From Clostridia bacterium (GTDB taxonomy: Bacteria; Bacillota; Clostridia; Christensenellales; CAG-138), in contig JAFPXD010000040.1 of assembly GCA_017394835.1 (NCBI GenBank), positions 60,781 to 124,780 on the forward strand: a DNA stretch of 64,000 nucleotides, in the 5' to 3' direction. The position numbers and the translations under genes were made by a program. The notes below the pieces were generated by a model, which saw only the letters and a list, made by a program, of their open reading frames with translations, was not told the origin of the DNA and did not search any database. Of this stretch, positions 9,307 to 19,129 are shown one piece after another. Each line of letters opens with the position of its first letter. The first letter of the stretch is position 1.

Positions 9307-9321
9307 AAATTACCTCCAAGA

Positions 9322-9597
9322 TTACTTAGCCTTTTCGATGATCTCGACCACGCGCCAGCGCTTATCCTTGGAAAGGGGGCGGGTCTCCATGATGCGGACG
9401 GTATCACCGACGCCGCATTCATTGTTCTCATCATGAGCCTTGAACTTCGTGGTCTTGTTGACCATCTTACCGTAGAGGGGGTGACGGACCTTGGTACGGA
9501 CGGCTACGACGACGGTCTTATCCATCTTATCGCTTACGACGATACCGGTGCGGGTCTTGCGGTAACCCCTTACGAGGGTGTTAGTATTCTCTTCCAT
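9322..9597 (-). CDS. rpsQ: 30S ribosomal protein S17
   Basis: S17 (91 residues) is an OB-fold primary 16S rRNA binder. The signature [16 protein letters not shown] lies at about 18-33, and the C-terminal half contains [19 protein letters not shown]. Its AGGAGG-like site lies in the 18-bp spacer after rpmC. The length is slightly above the typical 84-87. Confidence 0.98.
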   Translation of the reverse strand: MEENTNTLVRGYRKTRTGIVVSDKMDKTVVVAVRTKVRHPLYGKMVNKTTKFKAHDENNECGVGDTVRIMETRPLSKDKRWRVVEIIEKAK

Positions 9598-9615
9598 TAT
9601 AAAGTACCTCCCTCA

Positions 9616-9819
9616 TTAGTTGGCGGCCAGACGCTCGTTGAGGACCGTCTTGACCCTTGCGATGTCGCGCTTGCACTCCTTAAGGCGCATGGGGTTTGCG
9701 AGCTGACCGATCGCCTGCTGGAAGCGGAGATTGAAGAGCTCGGCCTTGAGCTCCTTCTCACGAGCCTGAAGCTCCTCAACGGAGAGCTCCTTAAGCTTCT
9801 GGAATTCCTTAGTCTTCAT
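9616..9819 (-). CDS. rpmC: 50S ribosomal protein L29
   Basis: L29 (67 residues) is a two-helix protein at the tunnel exit, part of the docking site for SRP and trigger factor. It contains [18 protein letters not shown] and the [11 protein letters not shown] end. Its start overlaps the rplP stop by 11 bp, so translation of the two is probably coupled. Confidence 0.97.
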   Translation of the reverse strand: MKTKEFQKLKELSVEELQAREKELKAELFNLRFQQAIGQLANPMRLKECKRDIARVKTVLNERLAAN

Positions 9820-10237
9820 TAACCTTTTCCTCCACTCTCTTCACGATCTTGCACTTGAGGGGCAGCTTGTGGATAGCAAGGCGGAGCGCTTCACGGCTCG
9901 TAGCCTCGTCGGTGCCGGCGATCTCGAACATTACGCGGCCGGGCTTAACGACTGCTACCCAGTACTCGGGCGAACCCTTACCGGAACCCATTCGGGTCTC
10001 GGCGGGCTTTTCGGTAACGGGCTTATCGGGGAATATCTTGACCCAAACCTGACCGTTACGCTTGATGAAACGGGTCATCGCGACACGCGCTGCCTCGATC
10101 TGATTGCTGGTGACCCACGCGGGCTCCAGAGCTACAAGACCGAATTCACCGTAGGTGATGGTATTGCCGCGCATAGCCTTGCCCTTCATGCGGCCACGAT
10201 GGACTCTCCTGCGCTTAACTCTCTTAGGCATCAACAT
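9809..10237 (-). CDS. rplP: 50S ribosomal protein L16
   Basis: L16 (142 residues) organises the A-site and 5S region of the 50S subunit. The conserved protein starts at [17 protein letters not shown], which is codon 3 here. The first ATG is kept because AGGAGG lies 10 bases upstream of it, against 16 from codon 3. The family core [21 protein letters not shown] is split across 65-86. The gene overlaps rpmC at its 3' end. Confidence 0.97.
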   Translation of the reverse strand: MLMPKRVKRRRVHRGRMKGKAMRGNTITYGEFGLVALEPAWVTSNQIEAARVAMTRFIKRNGQVWVKIFPDKPVTEKPAETRMGSGKGSPEYWVAVVKPGRVMFEIAGTDEATSREALRLAIHKLPLKCKIVKRVEEKVNED

Positions 10238-10252
10238 GGTAAATTCGCCTCC

Positions 10253-10903
10253 TTACGCTTTCTTCGAGTTCCTCTTGCCGAGGACCTCGCCCTTGTAGAT
10301 CCAAACCTTAACGCCGATGCGGCCATAGGTGGTGGCAGCCTCAGCGAAGCCGTATTCGATATCCGCACGGATGGTCTGACGGGGAATGGAACCGTCATGA
10401 ACATCCTCGCTGCGGGCGATCTCAGCACCGCCGAGACGGCCGGCGCAGGTGATCTTGATACCCTTCGCATTCGCCTTCATGGCGCGGCCCATCGCCTGCT
10501 TCATAGCGCGGCGGAAGGAGGTGCGCTTTTCGAGGGCGCCGGCGATGTTCTCAGCAACGAGCTGAGCGCACGCATCGGGATTGCGGATCTCCATGATGTT
10601 GACGTTGACGGGACGGCCGACGAGCTTGTTGAGCTCGGCCTTGATGGTCTCGACGCCTACGCCGCCCTTGCCGATCAGCATGCCGGGACGAGCGGTGTAG
10701 ATGCTGACGGTAGCCTTATCGGCAGCACGCTCGATCTCGATCTTGGAGATGGATGCTTCATAGTACTTCTTCTTGAGGAACTTGCGGATGGTGTTGTCCT
10801 CAATCAGATAATCGGAAAAATTCTTCTTGTTGGCATACCAACGAGTATTCCAACCCCTGATAACGCCTACGCGGAAGCCATTAGGATTAACTTTCTGACC
10901 CAT
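10253..10903 (-). CDS. rpsC: 30S ribosomal protein S3
   Basis: S3 (216 residues) forms part of the mRNA entry helicase. It opens with [13 protein letters not shown], has the KH-domain loop IGKGG at 77-81 and a C-terminal domain with [21 protein letters not shown]. Three bases separate it from rplV, so coupled translation is likely. Confidence 0.98.
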   Translation of the reverse strand: MGQKVNPNGFRVGVIRGWNTRWYANKKNFSDYLIEDNTIRKFLKKKYYEASISKIEIERAADKATVSIYTARPGMLIGKGGVGVETIKAELNKLVGRPVNVNIMEIRNPDACAQLVAENIAGALEKRTSFRRAMKQAMGRAMKANAKGIKITCAGRLGGAEIARSEDVHDGSIPRQTIRADIEYGFAEAATTYGRIGVKVWIYKGEVLGKRNSKKA

Positions 10904-10906
10904 AAC

Positions 10907-11293
10907 TTACTCCTTCTCGTCCAGAATAACGGTGATGTGGCTGGTGCGCTTCCTGATGTGGAAGGCGGAACCCCTTGCCCTGGGGCGATAACGCTTGAGC
11001 GTCGGGCCCTGGTTGGCGTAGATCTCCGCAACGTAGAGATTGTCCTTCGAAAGCTCGAGGTTGTTCTCTGCGTTGGCGATGGCGCTGCGGAGGAGCTTCA
11101 GAACGGGTTCTGCTGCAGCCTTGGGAGTGTAGAGGAGAATAGCCTCTGCATCCTCAACGGACTTGCCGCGGATAAGGTCGATAACGACCTTGACCTTACG
11201 GGAGGAAATACGGATATACCTTGCGGTAGCATGGGGACGCTTTTCGGCGTTCTCACGACGCTGAGCCGCTTTTTCCTTAGACCTTGTTGCCAT
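10907..11293 (-). CDS. rplV: 50S ribosomal protein L22
   Basis: L22 (128 residues) reaches into the exit tunnel with a beta-hairpin whose tip, near [15 protein letters not shown], is the known site of macrolide-resistance changes in other species. The N-terminal 20 residues form a basic Ala/Glu/Lys-rich extension longer than the common 110-residue protein. AGGAG precedes the start. Confidence 0.97.
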   Translation of the reverse strand: MATRSKEKAAQRRENAEKRPHATARYIRISSRKVKVVIDLIRGKSVEDAEAILLYTPKAAAEPVLKLLRSAIANAENNLELSKDNLYVAEIYANQGPTLKRYRPRARGSAFHIRKRTSHITVILDEKE

Positions 11294-11310
11294 AATCTTT
11301 TCCTCCTAAC

Positions 11311-11592
11311 TTATTTGCCGCGCGTGGTCTTCTCGGAGCCGCGATGGCCGCGGAAGGTGCGGGTGGGGGCGAACTCGCCCAGCTTATGACCGACCATATC
11401 CTCGGTGATATAGACGGGAACGTGCTTCTTTCCGTCATGAACGGCAATGGTGTGACCGACCATATCGGGGAAGATGGTGGAAGCTCTGGACCATGTCTTG
11501 ATGACGGTCTTCTTACCGGTCTGGTTCATTTCCTGGATCCTGGCAAGGAGCCTTTCGGACACGAACGGTCCCTTTTTGACTGACCTACTCAT
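11311..11592 (-). CDS. rpsS: 30S ribosomal protein S19
   Basis: S19 (93 residues) sits in the 30S head next to S13. It begins [10 protein letters not shown] and contains the signature [21 protein letters not shown], followed by [12 protein letters not shown]. Size and order (rplB-rpsS-rplV) are canonical. Confidence 0.98.
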   Translation of the reverse strand: MSRSVKKGPFVSERLLARIQEMNQTGKKTVIKTWSRASTIFPDMVGHTIAVHDGKKHVPVYITEDMVGHKLGEFAPTRTFRGHRGSEKTTRGK

Positions 11593-11613
11593 TTATTGTA
11601 TCCTCCCTATTGA

Positions 11614-12447
11614 TCATTTGCCGTTCCTGCGGCGAACGATGAACTTATCGTTGATGTTCTTGGTCTTGCGGGTCTTATGACCGAGAGCGGGCTTACCCCA
11701 AGGAGTGACGGGGCCCGGACGGCCGATGGGGCTCTTGCCCTCACCACCGCCGTGGGGATGGTCGTTGGGGTTCATGACGGAACCGCGGACGGTGGGACGG
11801 ATGCCCATGTGACGCTTGCGGCCCGCTTTACCGAGCATGATGTTCGCAAAATCGATGTTGCCGACCTGACCGATCGTAGCCTTGCAGCCGAGGGGGATGA
11901 GCCTGACCTCGCCGCTGGGGAGACGTACCTGAGCGTACTTGCCTTCCTTAGCCATGAGCTGAGCGGCGTTGCCCGCGCTGCGGACGAGCTGAGCGCCCTT
12001 GCCGGGAAGCAGCTCGATGCAGTGGATCATGGTGCCGACGGGGATGTTCTTCAGGGGGATGGCGTTGCCGACCTTAATATCGGCGCCCTCGCCGGAAACG
12101 ACGGTATCGCCGACGGTCAGACCGTAAGGAGCGATGATGTAGCGCTTCTCGCCGTCCGCATAGTGCAGAAGAGCGATGTTCGCGGAGCGGTTGGGATCGT
12201 ATTCAACGGTAGCGACCTTCGCGGGGATGTTATCCTTATTGCGCTTGAAGTCGATGATGCGGTAATAGACCCTGTTGCCGCCGCCGATGTGGCGGGTGGT
12301 GATGCGGCCGCGGTTGTTACGGCCGCCGGTGCGCTTCTTCGCCTCGAGCAGGGAACGCTCGGGCTTGGTGCAGGTGATCTCCTCATACATGGAGACCGTC
12401 ATGAAACGCTGACCGGGAGTGGTGGGCTTAATTTTTCTGATAGCCAT
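11614..12447 (-). CDS. rplB: 50S ribosomal protein L2
   Basis: L2 (277 residues) supports the peptidyl-transferase centre and subunit joining. The N-terminal OB-like domain includes [20 protein letters not shown], and the C-terminal SH3-like domain has the key [12 protein letters not shown] loop containing the conserved histidine close to the active centre. The C-terminus ends in a basic [15 protein letters not shown] precedes the ATG. Confidence 0.98.
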   Translation of the reverse strand: MAIRKIKPTTPGQRFMTVSMYEEITCTKPERSLLEAKKRTGGRNNRGRITTRHIGGGNRVYYRIIDFKRNKDNIPAKVATVEYDPNRSANIALLHYADGEKRYIIAPYGLTVGDTVVSGEGADIKVGNAIPLKNIPVGTMIHCIELLPGKGAQLVRSAGNAAQLMAKEGKYAQVRLPSGEVRLIPLGCKATIGQVGNIDFANIMLGKAGRKRHMGIRPTVRGSVMNPNDHPHGGGEGKSPIGRPGPVTPWGKPALGHKTRKTKNINDKFIVRRRNGK

Positions 12448-12459
12448 TTTACGTCCTCC

Positions 12460-12753
12460 TTACTGCATGCTGTCGAAGAACTCGATACCCTTGGAGTCCT
12501 TCTTCAGGGTGACATACGCCTTCTTGGTGGCGGGGCGGCGGCCTTCATAGCGGCCCTGCCTCTTGATCTTGCCCATCTTGTTGACGATGTTGACCTTATC
12601 GACCTTAACGCCTTCGAAAACGGCTTCGACCGCCTGCTTGACGTCGGTCCTGTTGGCCTTCTTGTCAACGATGAAGGTGTAGATCTTGGAGCCGATCATG
12701 TCGTAGGTCTTCTCGGTGAGAACCGGACGGATGATTATATCGTGGTAATTCAT
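12460..12753 (-). CDS. rplW: 50S ribosomal protein L23
   Basis: L23 (97 residues) surrounds the tunnel exit and docks trigger factor and SRP. It opens with [15 protein letters not shown] and contains [21 protein letters not shown] and the [16 protein letters not shown] loop. Its start overlaps the rplD stop by four bases (ATGA-type), which indicates translational coupling. Confidence 0.98.
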   Translation of the reverse strand: MNYHDIIIRPVLTEKTYDMIGSKIYTFIVDKKANRTDVKQAVEAVFEGVKVDKVNIVNKMGKIKRQGRYEGRRPATKKAYVTLKKDSKGIEFFDSMQ

Positions 12754-13370
12754 GCGTAAACCTCCTCGATCTTTTCGACAGCGCTCTTGCTGATAACGAG
12801 CGTGTCATGCTTGAGGATCTCATAGGTGTTGAGAGCGCCTACGAAGGAGACCTCAACGCCTTCGATGTTGCGGGCGGACTTGACGACGTTCTCATCATTC
12901 TCGGCGAGGACGATGAGGGGCTTCACGGCCTTGAGGGCGGTGAGGGACTTCGCCATTTCGCGGGTCTTGATCTCGTTCATCTCGATGGAATCGACAACGA
13001 CGATCTTCTCATCCGCAACCTTGGAAGAGAGAGCGGAAGCAAGCGCTACTCGCTTCAGCTTCTTGTTGAGGGAGAGACGGTAATCGCGGGGCTTGGGGGC
13101 GAATACTACGCCGCCGTGAGTCCACTGGGGGCTCCTGGTGGAACCCTGACGGGCACGGCCGGTGCCCTTCTGACGCCAGGGCTTCTTGCCGCCGCCGGAA
13201 ACCTCGGCGCGGGTCTTGGCACTCTGGGTGCCCTGACGCTGATTCGCGAGGTAAGCGACTACGTAGGAATGCATTGCGGAGGCATTGATCTCGGCGCCGA
13301 ATACGGTCTCGGCAAGATCGACGGTACCGATGTTCTCGCCCTTCATGTTATAAAGATTTACATTAGGCAT
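12750..13370 (-). CDS. rplD: 50S ribosomal protein L4
   Basis: L4 (206 residues) lines the exit tunnel with a long loop ([18 protein letters not shown], about 65-82). In gamma-proteobacteria it also represses its own operon by binding the S10 leader. The remainder is the typical globular domain. The long untranslated leader upstream of rpsJ is a possible target, but L4 control is not established for this lineage. Confidence 0.98.
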   Translation of the reverse strand: MPNVNLYNMKGENIGTVDLAETVFGAEINASAMHSYVVAYLANQRQGTQSAKTRAEVSGGGKKPWRQKGTGRARQGSTRSPQWTHGGVVFAPKPRDYRLSLNKKLKRVALASALSSKVADEKIVVVDSIEMNEIKTREMAKSLTALKAVKPLIVLAENDENVVKSARNIEGVEVSFVGALNTYEILKHDTLVISKSAVEKIEEVYA

Positions 13371-13384
13371 TTGTTTGTCCTCCC

Positions 13385-14011
13385 TTACTTAATGGTGCTC
13401 CTGACGAGTACCAGACCGCCGTTGGCGCCGGGGATGGCACCCTTGATGAGGAGGAGATTCCTCTCAGCATCGGAACGGACGACCTCAAGGTTCTGAACGG
13501 TGATGCGCTCGCGGCCCATGTGGCCGGGGAGATGCTTGGTCTTGAAGACCTCACCGGGGTAGGTGCAGGCGCCGAGGGAACCCGCTACGCGATAGGAGTG
13601 GGAACCGTGGGTCTTGCGGCCGCGGGCCTGATTCCAACGCTTGATGTTGCCTTCAAAGCCCTTACCCTTGGAAATGCCGGTCACGTCAACGTGGGAGCCC
13701 TTTTCAAAGACGTCCGCCTTAATGACGTTGCCGACTTCATACTGACTGCAGTCGTCAAGGCGGAATTCCTTGACGTAACGGTGAGCCTCAACACCCGCCT
13801 TCTTCAGGTGACCCATCTGGGGCTTGGTGATGAGCTTCTCACGAACGGGCATGAACGCCATCTGGACCGCGTCGTAACCATCGTGATCGACGGTCTTGAT
13901 CTGGGTGACGGGGCAGGGACCTGCCATGACGACGGTTACGGGAACCATAGTGCCGTCCTCGCAGAAGACCTGAGTCATGCCGATTTTCTTACCCAATATA
14001 GCCTGTTTCAT
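13385..14011 (-). CDS. rplC: 50S ribosomal protein L3
   Basis: L3 (208 residues) is an early-assembly protein whose central extension reaches the peptidyl-transferase centre. It opens with [15 protein letters not shown] and contains [18 protein letters not shown] and [13 protein letters not shown] purine-rich site precedes the ATG, 16 bp after rpsJ. Confidence 0.98.
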   Translation of the reverse strand: MKQAILGKKIGMTQVFCEDGTMVPVTVVMAGPCPVTQIKTVDHDGYDAVQMAFMPVREKLITKPQMGHLKKAGVEAHRYVKEFRLDDCSQYEVGNVIKADVFEKGSHVDVTGISKGKGFEGNIKRWNQARGRKTHGSHSYRVAGSLGACTYPGEVFKTKHLPGHMGRERITVQNLEVVRSDAERNLLLIKGAIPGANGGLVLVRSTIK

Positions 14012-14027
14012 CGTGACACCTCATTCA

Positions 14028-14336
14028 TCAGAGCTTGATCTCGATATCGACGCCCGCGGGAAGATCGAGCTTCATCAGCGCGTCCACGGTCTTCGCGGAG
14101 GGCTGGATGATGTCGATCAGACGCTTGTGGGTGCGCATCTCGAACTGTTCTCTGGAGTCCTTGTACTTGTGCGTTGCACGGAGGATCGTAACGACCTCTT
14201 TTTCGGTGGGGAGGGGGATGGGGCCGGAGACCCTCGCGCCCGTACGCCTTGCCGTGTCAACGATCTTCTCTGCGCTCCTGTCGATGAGCTCGCACTCATA
14301 CGCCTTGAGCTTAATGCGGATCCTGTTGTTTGCCAT
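14028..14336 (-). CDS. rpsJ: 30S ribosomal protein S10
   Basis: S10 (102 residues) is the first gene of the ribosomal block. It is also NusE, which joins NusB/NusG antitermination complexes. It has [21 protein letters not shown] and the C-terminal signature [17 protein letters not shown]. The start at MANNRIR is chosen because AAGGAG lies about 7 bases upstream; the frame extends 8 codons further without support. Confidence 0.98.
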   Translation of the reverse strand: MANNRIRIKLKAYECELIDRSAEKIVDTARRTGARVSGPIPLPTEKEVVTILRATHKYKDSREQFEMRTHKRLIDIIQPSAKTVDALMKLDLPAGVDIEIKL

Positions 14337-14685
14337 TTTTAACTCCTTCCAATTTTTCACGGAATCGCCGTGCCGTAATATTGCGGAGCGTATCGCCCCT
14401 CTGCATTCTCATATCATACGGGCTTCCGGCCCATATAATATGTAGGCGCAGTTCGGCTTTCGCCGCTCCCGGCAGTACGCCAGCCCGTGTGTTTTCATAT
14501 ACAAAACCTAACGGGCGGTTTCCCGCCATGCCCCCGGTTGGGGCCCGCCCCTTCAAAAGTTACCCGATTGGCGATCGGCAATCTCCCGAAGGGACAACAG
14601 TTGCTGCATCCGATTGACTTTCAGCCGCGGCCGCTACACAGGATGCGGCGCACGGTTGGCATCTAAAAGCCGCACATTGCGCAAC
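14337..14685 (-). promoter_or_regulatory. Long 5' leader of the S10 superoperon
   Basis: About 350 nt separate the predicted transcription start from rpsJ. On the minus strand the leader can form several hairpins, including GGCGG-GAAA-CCGCC with a GNRA-type tetraloop (14514-14527) and an adjacent GCCCC/GGGGC stem. No reading frame stands out. Long S10 leaders are sites of L4 autoregulation in gamma-proteobacteria; whether this one responds to L4 is inference. Confidence 0.45.
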
Positions 14686-14691
14686 GATACT

Positions 14692-14719
14692 ATTATACAT
14701 GCATTTTCTGTGTTTGCAA
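14692..14719 (-). promoter_or_regulatory. Promoter of the S10 superoperon
   Basis: On the minus strand TTGCAA (14714-14719) and TATAAT (14692-14697) are spaced 16 bp. It is the only good sigma-A-type site between rpsJ and the upstream gene, so it probably drives the ribosomal block. Confidence 0.7.
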
Positions 14720-14761
14720 TAGGTTTTTTGAGGATTTTCGAAATATATTTGCCAATGTACA

Positions 14762-14841
14762 CCAAGCCGCGTGTTTCGCGGCTTTGGGTGGTTTTGATTC
14801 GCCTGTTATAATATATTTTGCGGGGGAGCTCCCTCCCCCGC
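14762..14841. terminator. Two hairpins downstream of the QueT gene
   Basis: An imperfect stem CAAGCCGCG/CGCGGCTTTG (14763-14785) and a GC-rich stem gcgggggag/ctcccccgc (14820-14841) lie between the end of the QueT operon and the S10 promoter. Neither is followed by a strong T run on the minus strand, but together they probably limit read-through. Assignment is tentative. Confidence 0.4.
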
Positions 14842-14852
14842 CGCATTGATTT

Positions 14853-15389
14853 TTACTTGCCGAACATGTATTTTTCGCGTTTTTTAAGCGCGAACGCGAG
14901 CGGTATGCCTATCCCGCAGGAAACGGCTTCGCCAAGGAACACGAACACGGCGAGCAGGGGGATCGAGATGGGAGAATCATATACCCATGAAATAACGAAG
15001 GGAAGTATCGCCGTATTTGCAAGGATATTGGGTACGGGCGAGAGCCAAACGGCAAGGGTATCCTTCCCCTTCCCCCTGAGCCGCTTCGACACGGCGCGGC
15101 ACACGGCCGCCCCTATCAGGGTGGCAAGCGAGCCGAAAACTATATCCCACGGGGCGCCGCCCGTCAGCAGGTTTGCAAGCACGCAGCCCAGGGTCAGCCC
15201 CGGCACTGCCGCCGCGGTGAAGAAGGGCATTATGCAAAGCGCTTCCGAAAAGCGGATCTGCACGTCGAAGCTCATAAGCCCCAATGCCTGCGAAACGAAT
15301 GTCAGAATAACGTACAGAGCGGCTATCGCCGCTCCCTGCGCCATGAGAAGGAGTCCCTTCCGGGTATTGCCGCTGCGCTTATCGTTCAC
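14853..15389 (-). CDS. QueT-family ECF transporter S component
   Basis: A 178-residue integral membrane protein with about five hydrophobic helices. It matches the QueT family, whose members are substrate-capture subunits of energy-coupling-factor transporters thought to import queuosine precursors. Family-like segments are SFDVQIRFSEALCIMPFF and GAPWDIVFGSLATLIGA. The shared ATPase and T component are not nearby. No preQ1 riboswitch is visible; the gene overlaps the lipid kinase by 4 bp and is read from the tilS operon. The substrate is inferred from the family. Confidence 0.82.
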   Translation of the reverse strand: MNDKRSGNTRKGLLLMAQGAAIAALYVILTFVSQALGLMSFDVQIRFSEALCIMPFFTAAAVPGLTLGCVLANLLTGGAPWDIVFGSLATLIGAAVCRAVSKRLRGKGKDTLAVWLSPVPNILANTAILPFVISWVYDSPISIPLLAVFVFLGEAVSCGIGIPLAFALKKREKYMFGK

Positions 15390-16363
15390 TCGAACAGCAA
15401 CCTCCTCCTCTTCTTCTCCCTCGGGAGCATTATCCTTATCGCGGAATGTACGTTCTCTATCACGACCTCATGCCCTGCGTCAACACGCTCGCCGTCGAGC
15501 ATCCAATCGACGGGCTCATCCAGAATGAACTTGACTTCGGAGCAGGTGAACCTGTGCATGAACTCACAGTTCTTGAAATCGCCCGTGGAGAGCGCGTGAG
15601 CTATGCTGCCGACCTCTATCGCGTTTTCGGGATAGTTGATGAGCATTACCTCGAATAGACCGTCGTTTAAGTCGACGCGGCTCTGCTTGTTGTAATTGAT
15701 GACGCCCACCACGGAGGGGGTGTTGCTGACCGATACGAAGGCGTAATCATCGGTTATCATCTCGCCGTTTATAATGACTGTGGTGGGATTGGGCTTAATG
15801 TTCGCTATCGAATTCATGCCGCTGCCGAGATACGCGAGGAATCCCAGCGCGTTCTTCGCCTCCTGCGGGGTGGAATAGGAAATATCCGTGAACGCGCCGA
15901 ATGAAGCGAGATAAGCATAGTGCCGCCCGTTGAAGCGGCCGACGTCTATCTCGGTGGGTACGCCGCTTATGGCCGTGTCGATGAGCTGATCGAGCCTTTT
16001 GGGCAGGCCGAGCGCGACCGAGAAATCATTGGTCGAGCCCATGGGTATATATCCTATCGCGGGGCGCAGGGGCCTGTCTATGGTCATAACGCCCCTTATT
16101 ATCTCATTCATGGTGCCGTCGCCGCCGCTGACAATGAGCAGCTCATGATCGGCGCCGTAATCCGCCGCGAGCCTCACCGCATCGCCGGAGCAGGTGGTGG
16201 TGAAGGCCGTCGTTTCATAGCCCGCCGCGGAAAGCGCCTCTATCGCGGGGGCGATGACCGTCACGCCGCGCATATTGCCCGAGCGCGGATTAACGATGAG
16301 CAGCGCCCGCCTGCGCGTTTCACGGACGAAATTGGTTTCTATGTCGTAGAAGTCGATATCCAT
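15386..16363 (-). CDS. Diacylglycerol/lipid kinase family protein
   Basis: A 325-residue DAGK-catalytic-domain protein like DgkB/YegS. Expected features are NPRSG at 25-29, the nucleotide-binding SGGDGT at 79-84 and the later GSTNDF motif. DgkB-type enzymes rephosphorylate diacylglycerol released during lipoteichoic acid synthesis, which would suit the LCP neighbour. The exact lipid substrate cannot be told from sequence. It starts 6 bp after the LCP gene with only a weak ribosome site. Confidence 0.85.
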   Translation of the reverse strand: MDIDFYDIETNFVRETRRRALLIVNPRSGNMRGVTVIAPAIEALSAAGYETTAFTTTCSGDAVRLAADYGADHELLIVSGGDGTMNEIIRGVMTIDRPLRPAIGYIPMGSTNDFSVALGLPKRLDQLIDTAISGVPTEIDVGRFNGRHYAYLASFGAFTDISYSTPQEAKNALGFLAYLGSGMNSIANIKPNPTTVIINGEMITDDYAFVSVSNTPSVVGVINYNKQSRVDLNDGLFEVMLINYPENAIEVGSIAHALSTGDFKNCEFMHRFTCSEVKFILDEPVDWMLDGERVDAGHEVVIENVHSAIRIMLPREKKRRRLLFE

Positions 16364-16369
16364 TTTACA

Positions 16370-17467
16370 TCAGTTCCCGTAAAGGTAGCCGAGCAGCCAT
16401 TCCTTGTTTGCTTCCAGATCGATATGGATGACCGCCATACGCCCCTCGTAAGCATAGCTCCAGGTGCCGCTTGCGGGGATGGACGCCCTTTCCATGCCGC
16501 CGCTCCTTGCGCCGAATACGACGCTCGTGGCTATCGAGATCATCTGCCACGGGGACAAATTGGTTTCGACGTAATCCATGAGCCTGTACATGAGCGAGGT
16601 GAGCGACGCGGCGTCCTTTTCGGCAAGCGCACGGTGGTAAAACGCGTTCATAACGGCGCGCTGGCGCTCGGTCCTGGACCAGTCGCCATTGCCAAGAGTC
16701 CTGTTCCTGCAGTGCATGAGCACCTGCCTGCCGTTCAAATGGCAGACTCCGCCATCGCCGGGGACTATCGTTACGTCGTTTTCAGACATTTTGTTGTAGT
16801 ACTCGATCTCATTCGCGGTAAGAGTCAGATCGAGCCCGCCCAATTCCTCCACTATGCCGACCAGTTTTTCAAAATCCGTCAGCATATAGAACTGGATATC
16901 CAGCCCGAAGTTGGAATTGATGGTGTTTATGGCAAGACCGATGCCGCCGTAGCGGTAGGCGGTGTTGACGCGGTTCCAGGTATCGCGCCCGGGGATATAG
17001 ACCCACGTATCGCGCAGCACGGAAACGGCCTTTATGCCGTTCGTCGCCCTGTTGTATGAGACTATCATCATAACGTCGGAACGGCCCGTGCTCGAATCGC
17101 CGGAGGAGTCCTCGCCCATTACGAGAATGTTGATAACGTCCGGATCTATCGCGTTCTCAACGTAGATGGGGTCCTTGTTTATGAGCGCGGGATCGAGCGG
17201 ATCGTCAATATCGACCTTGAGATCGTCCGGATCGACGGTGGCAACGACCTCAACGCCCGGCTCCGGCGTGGGCGCGGCATAGGGCGCGACCGTGGGCTTA
17301 GGCACCGTCGCCGTTGCGCCTATGCGCATCCTGTACATCTTGACTATCGTATAGCCGCCGAAGCCCAATATCGCAAGCACTATGAGCAAAAGTATTATTA
17401 CGATAACGAGCCTTACCGGCGACAGCCGCTTTTTCTTTTTTCTGTTGGTTTCAACTGCAGTTTCCAT
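16370..17467 (-). CDS. LytR-CpsA-Psr (LCP) family protein
   Basis: Members of this family transfer undecaprenyl-linked glycopolymers such as teichoic acids or capsule to peptidoglycan. The 365-residue protein has a Lys/Arg-rich cytoplasmic start, one membrane segment (about 18-40), a Pro/Thr linker and an LCP domain from about 105 with conserved RSDVMMI and SVLRDTWV segments. AAGGAAG precedes the ATG. Clustering with galE and a lipid kinase points to wall glycopolymer work (inference). Confidence 0.88.
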   Translation of the reverse strand: METAVETNRKKKKRLSPVRLVIVIILLLIVLAILGFGGYTIVKMYRMRIGATATVPKPTVAPYAAPTPEPGVEVVATVDPDDLKVDIDDPLDPALINKDPIYVENAIDPDVINILVMGEDSSGDSSTGRSDVMMIVSYNRATNGIKAVSVLRDTWVYIPGRDTWNRVNTAYRYGGIGLAINTINSNFGLDIQFYMLTDFEKLVGIVEELGGLDLTLTANEIEYYNKMSENDVTIVPGDGGVCHLNGRQVLMHCRNRTLGNGDWSRTERQRAVMNAFYHRALAEKDAASLTSLMYRLMDYVETNLSPWQMISIATSVVFGARSGGMERASIPASGTWSYAYEGRMAVIHIDLEANKEWLLGYLYGN

Positions 17468-17509
17468 TTGACTTCCTTACGTTCCTTCAAAAACGCGAAA
17501 GCTCCCCCG

Positions 17510-18526
17510 TTATTTTTCGTATCCCATCGGATTATTCGACTGCCAGCGCCAGATGTCGCGGCACATGGTATCGAGATCCCTTTCGGCCTTCCAGCCCAGG
17601 AGCCTTTCCGCCTTGTGCGCATCCGCATAGGAGGTGGGCAGATCCCCCGCCCTCCTCGGCGCAAACTCGAACTTCAGCTCCTTGCCGCAGGCCTTTTCGA
17701 ATGCGTTTATCACTTCGAGCACGCTGTAATCGACTCCGGTGCCGATGTTGAACGCCTCGCAGCCCGTCCTGCCCGAAATGTATTCGAGCGCCTTTATGTG
17801 AGCGATGGCAAGATCGGTCACGTGGATGTAATCGCGGCGGCAGGTGCCGTCGGGGGTTTCGTAATCATTTCCGTAAACATAGAGATGCTCGCGCCTGCCG
17901 GTGGCAAACTGGGCGACTATGGGCATGAGGTTGTTGGGGACGCCGAAGGGATCCTCCCCTATCCTGCCCGAAGCGTCCGCTCCGATGGGGTTGAAGTACC
18001 TGAGCAGCACCGCGCCCAATTCGGGATCTGCCCTGACGGCGTCCGAAATGATCTGCTCGGACATGAACTTAGTGCTGCCGTAGGGGTTCGTGCAGCTTCC
18101 CGTTTCCATCTCCTCGTTGTAGGGAGCGGGGTTCTTTTCGCCATAGACCGTGGCGGAGGAGCTGAACACGATGTACTTTACGCCGTACTTGTTCATGGCG
18201 TCCAGCACGTTGAGGGTCGAATTCAGGTTGTTCCTGTAATAGCGGATGGGCTGCGTGACGGATTCCGGCACGCACTTCAAGCCCGCAAAATGGATCACGG
18301 CTTCGAACTTTTCCTCCGCAAAGAGGCGATCCACGCCCTCCGCATCGCAGAAATCGAGCTCGCGGAAATCGGGCCTGCGCCCGCCCAGCTCCTCTATCCT
18401 CGGGAGCACGGCGGGGAAGGAATTTACGAAATTATCGGCGATGAGCACGTCATAGCCCGCGCGCATGAGCTCCACCGCGGTGTGGGAGCCTATGTAGCCG
18501 CAGCCGCCGGTCAGCAAAACTCTCAT
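17510..18526 (-). CDS. galE: UDP-glucose 4-epimerase
   Basis: GalE interconverts UDP-glucose and UDP-galactose, or the N-acetyl forms, using bound NAD. The 338-residue protein has the Rossmann motif GGCGYIG at 7-13, SSSATVYG near 122-129 and the catalytic pair Tyr149/Lys153 (YGSTK). The start is placed at MRVLLTGG, one base after the hpt stop, because GGAG lies 7 bases upstream; a start 5 codons earlier lacks a site. Position in a wall-related operon suggests a role in surface glycan precursors. Confidence 0.95.
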   Translation of the reverse strand: MRVLLTGGCGYIGSHTAVELMRAGYDVLIADNFVNSFPAVLPRIEELGGRRPDFRELDFCDAEGVDRLFAEEKFEAVIHFAGLKCVPESVTQPIRYYRNNLNSTLNVLDAMNKYGVKYIVFSSSATVYGEKNPAPYNEEMETGSCTNPYGSTKFMSEQIISDAVRADPELGAVLLRYFNPIGADASGRIGEDPFGVPNNLMPIVAQFATGRREHLYVYGNDYETPDGTCRRDYIHVTDLAIAHIKALEYISGRTGCEAFNIGTGVDYSVLEVINAFEKACGKELKFEFAPRRAGDLPTSYADAHKAERLLGWKAERDLDTMCRDIWRWQSNNPMGYEK

Positions 18527-18527
18527 T

Positions 18528-19100
18528 TTATTCTCCGACATTGGAATAGACCTCCGGCTTCAATACTCCTATAAAGGGCAGATTACGGTAAGCATCCGCA
18601 TAATCGAGACCGTAGCCCACAACGAATTCGTTGGGAACGGTGAAGCCGCAGTATTCGGGCGAGATGCCTATGCCGGGAGCGCGGCGCTCGGGCTTATCGA
18701 GCAGGCAGGCGATCCTCATGGAGGCGGGATTGCGGGTGCCCAAAAGCCTCGTAAGATTATCGAGCGTGTTGCCGGAATCCATTATGTCCTCGACTATAAT
18801 GACGTGCCTGCCCTCTATGCTGACGTCAAGATCCTTCTTTATGCGCACTATGCCGTGAGAGGTCATTCCGTCGTTATAGCTGGAAACGGCCATGAAATCC
18901 ATCTCCATATAGTCGGTGATGCAGCGCGCAAGATCGGTGAAGAACACCGAGGCTCCGCGCAGGATGCACACGAGCAGGGGGTTTTTGCCCGCATAATCGC
19001 GGGAGATCTGCTCTCCCAGCTCTTTTACGCGCGCCTTGATCTGCTCTTCGGTATAGAGCACGTATGCGATGTCGTTTTCAAGACCCATCTTGTTTATCAT
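18528..19100 (-). CDS. hpt: Hypoxanthine phosphoribosyltransferase
   Basis: This purine-salvage enzyme makes IMP or GMP from free base and PRPP. The 190-residue protein has the PRPP loop VEDIMDSGNT (103-112) and the upstream ILRGA segment. The start MINKMGLE is preferred: GGAGG lies 8 bases before it, whereas the codon five positions upstream overlaps that site. The tilS-hpt pair is conserved in Bacillota, but ftsH, which often follows, is replaced here by galE. Confidence 0.95.
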   Translation of the reverse strand: MINKMGLENDIAYVLYTEEQIKARVKELGEQISRDYAGKNPLLVCILRGASVFFTDLARCITDYMEMDFMAVSSYNDGMTSHGIVRIKKDLDVSIEGRHVIIVEDIMDSGNTLDNLTRLLGTRNPASMRIACLLDKPERRAPGIGISPEYCGFTVPNEFVVGYGLDYADAYRNLPFIGVLKPEVYSNVGE

Positions 19101-19129
19101 AGCTTGAACCTCCATTAGAGTTTATAACT

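Noticed and set aside
9869..11389. 506-codon plus-strand frame in the ribosomal block
   Set aside because: It lies antisense across rplP, rpsC, rplV and rpsS, all of which are unmistakable on the minus strand.
14853..15400. preQ1 riboswitch for the QueT gene
   Set aside because: The gene overlaps the one upstream by 4 bp, leaving no leader, and no such motif is visible.
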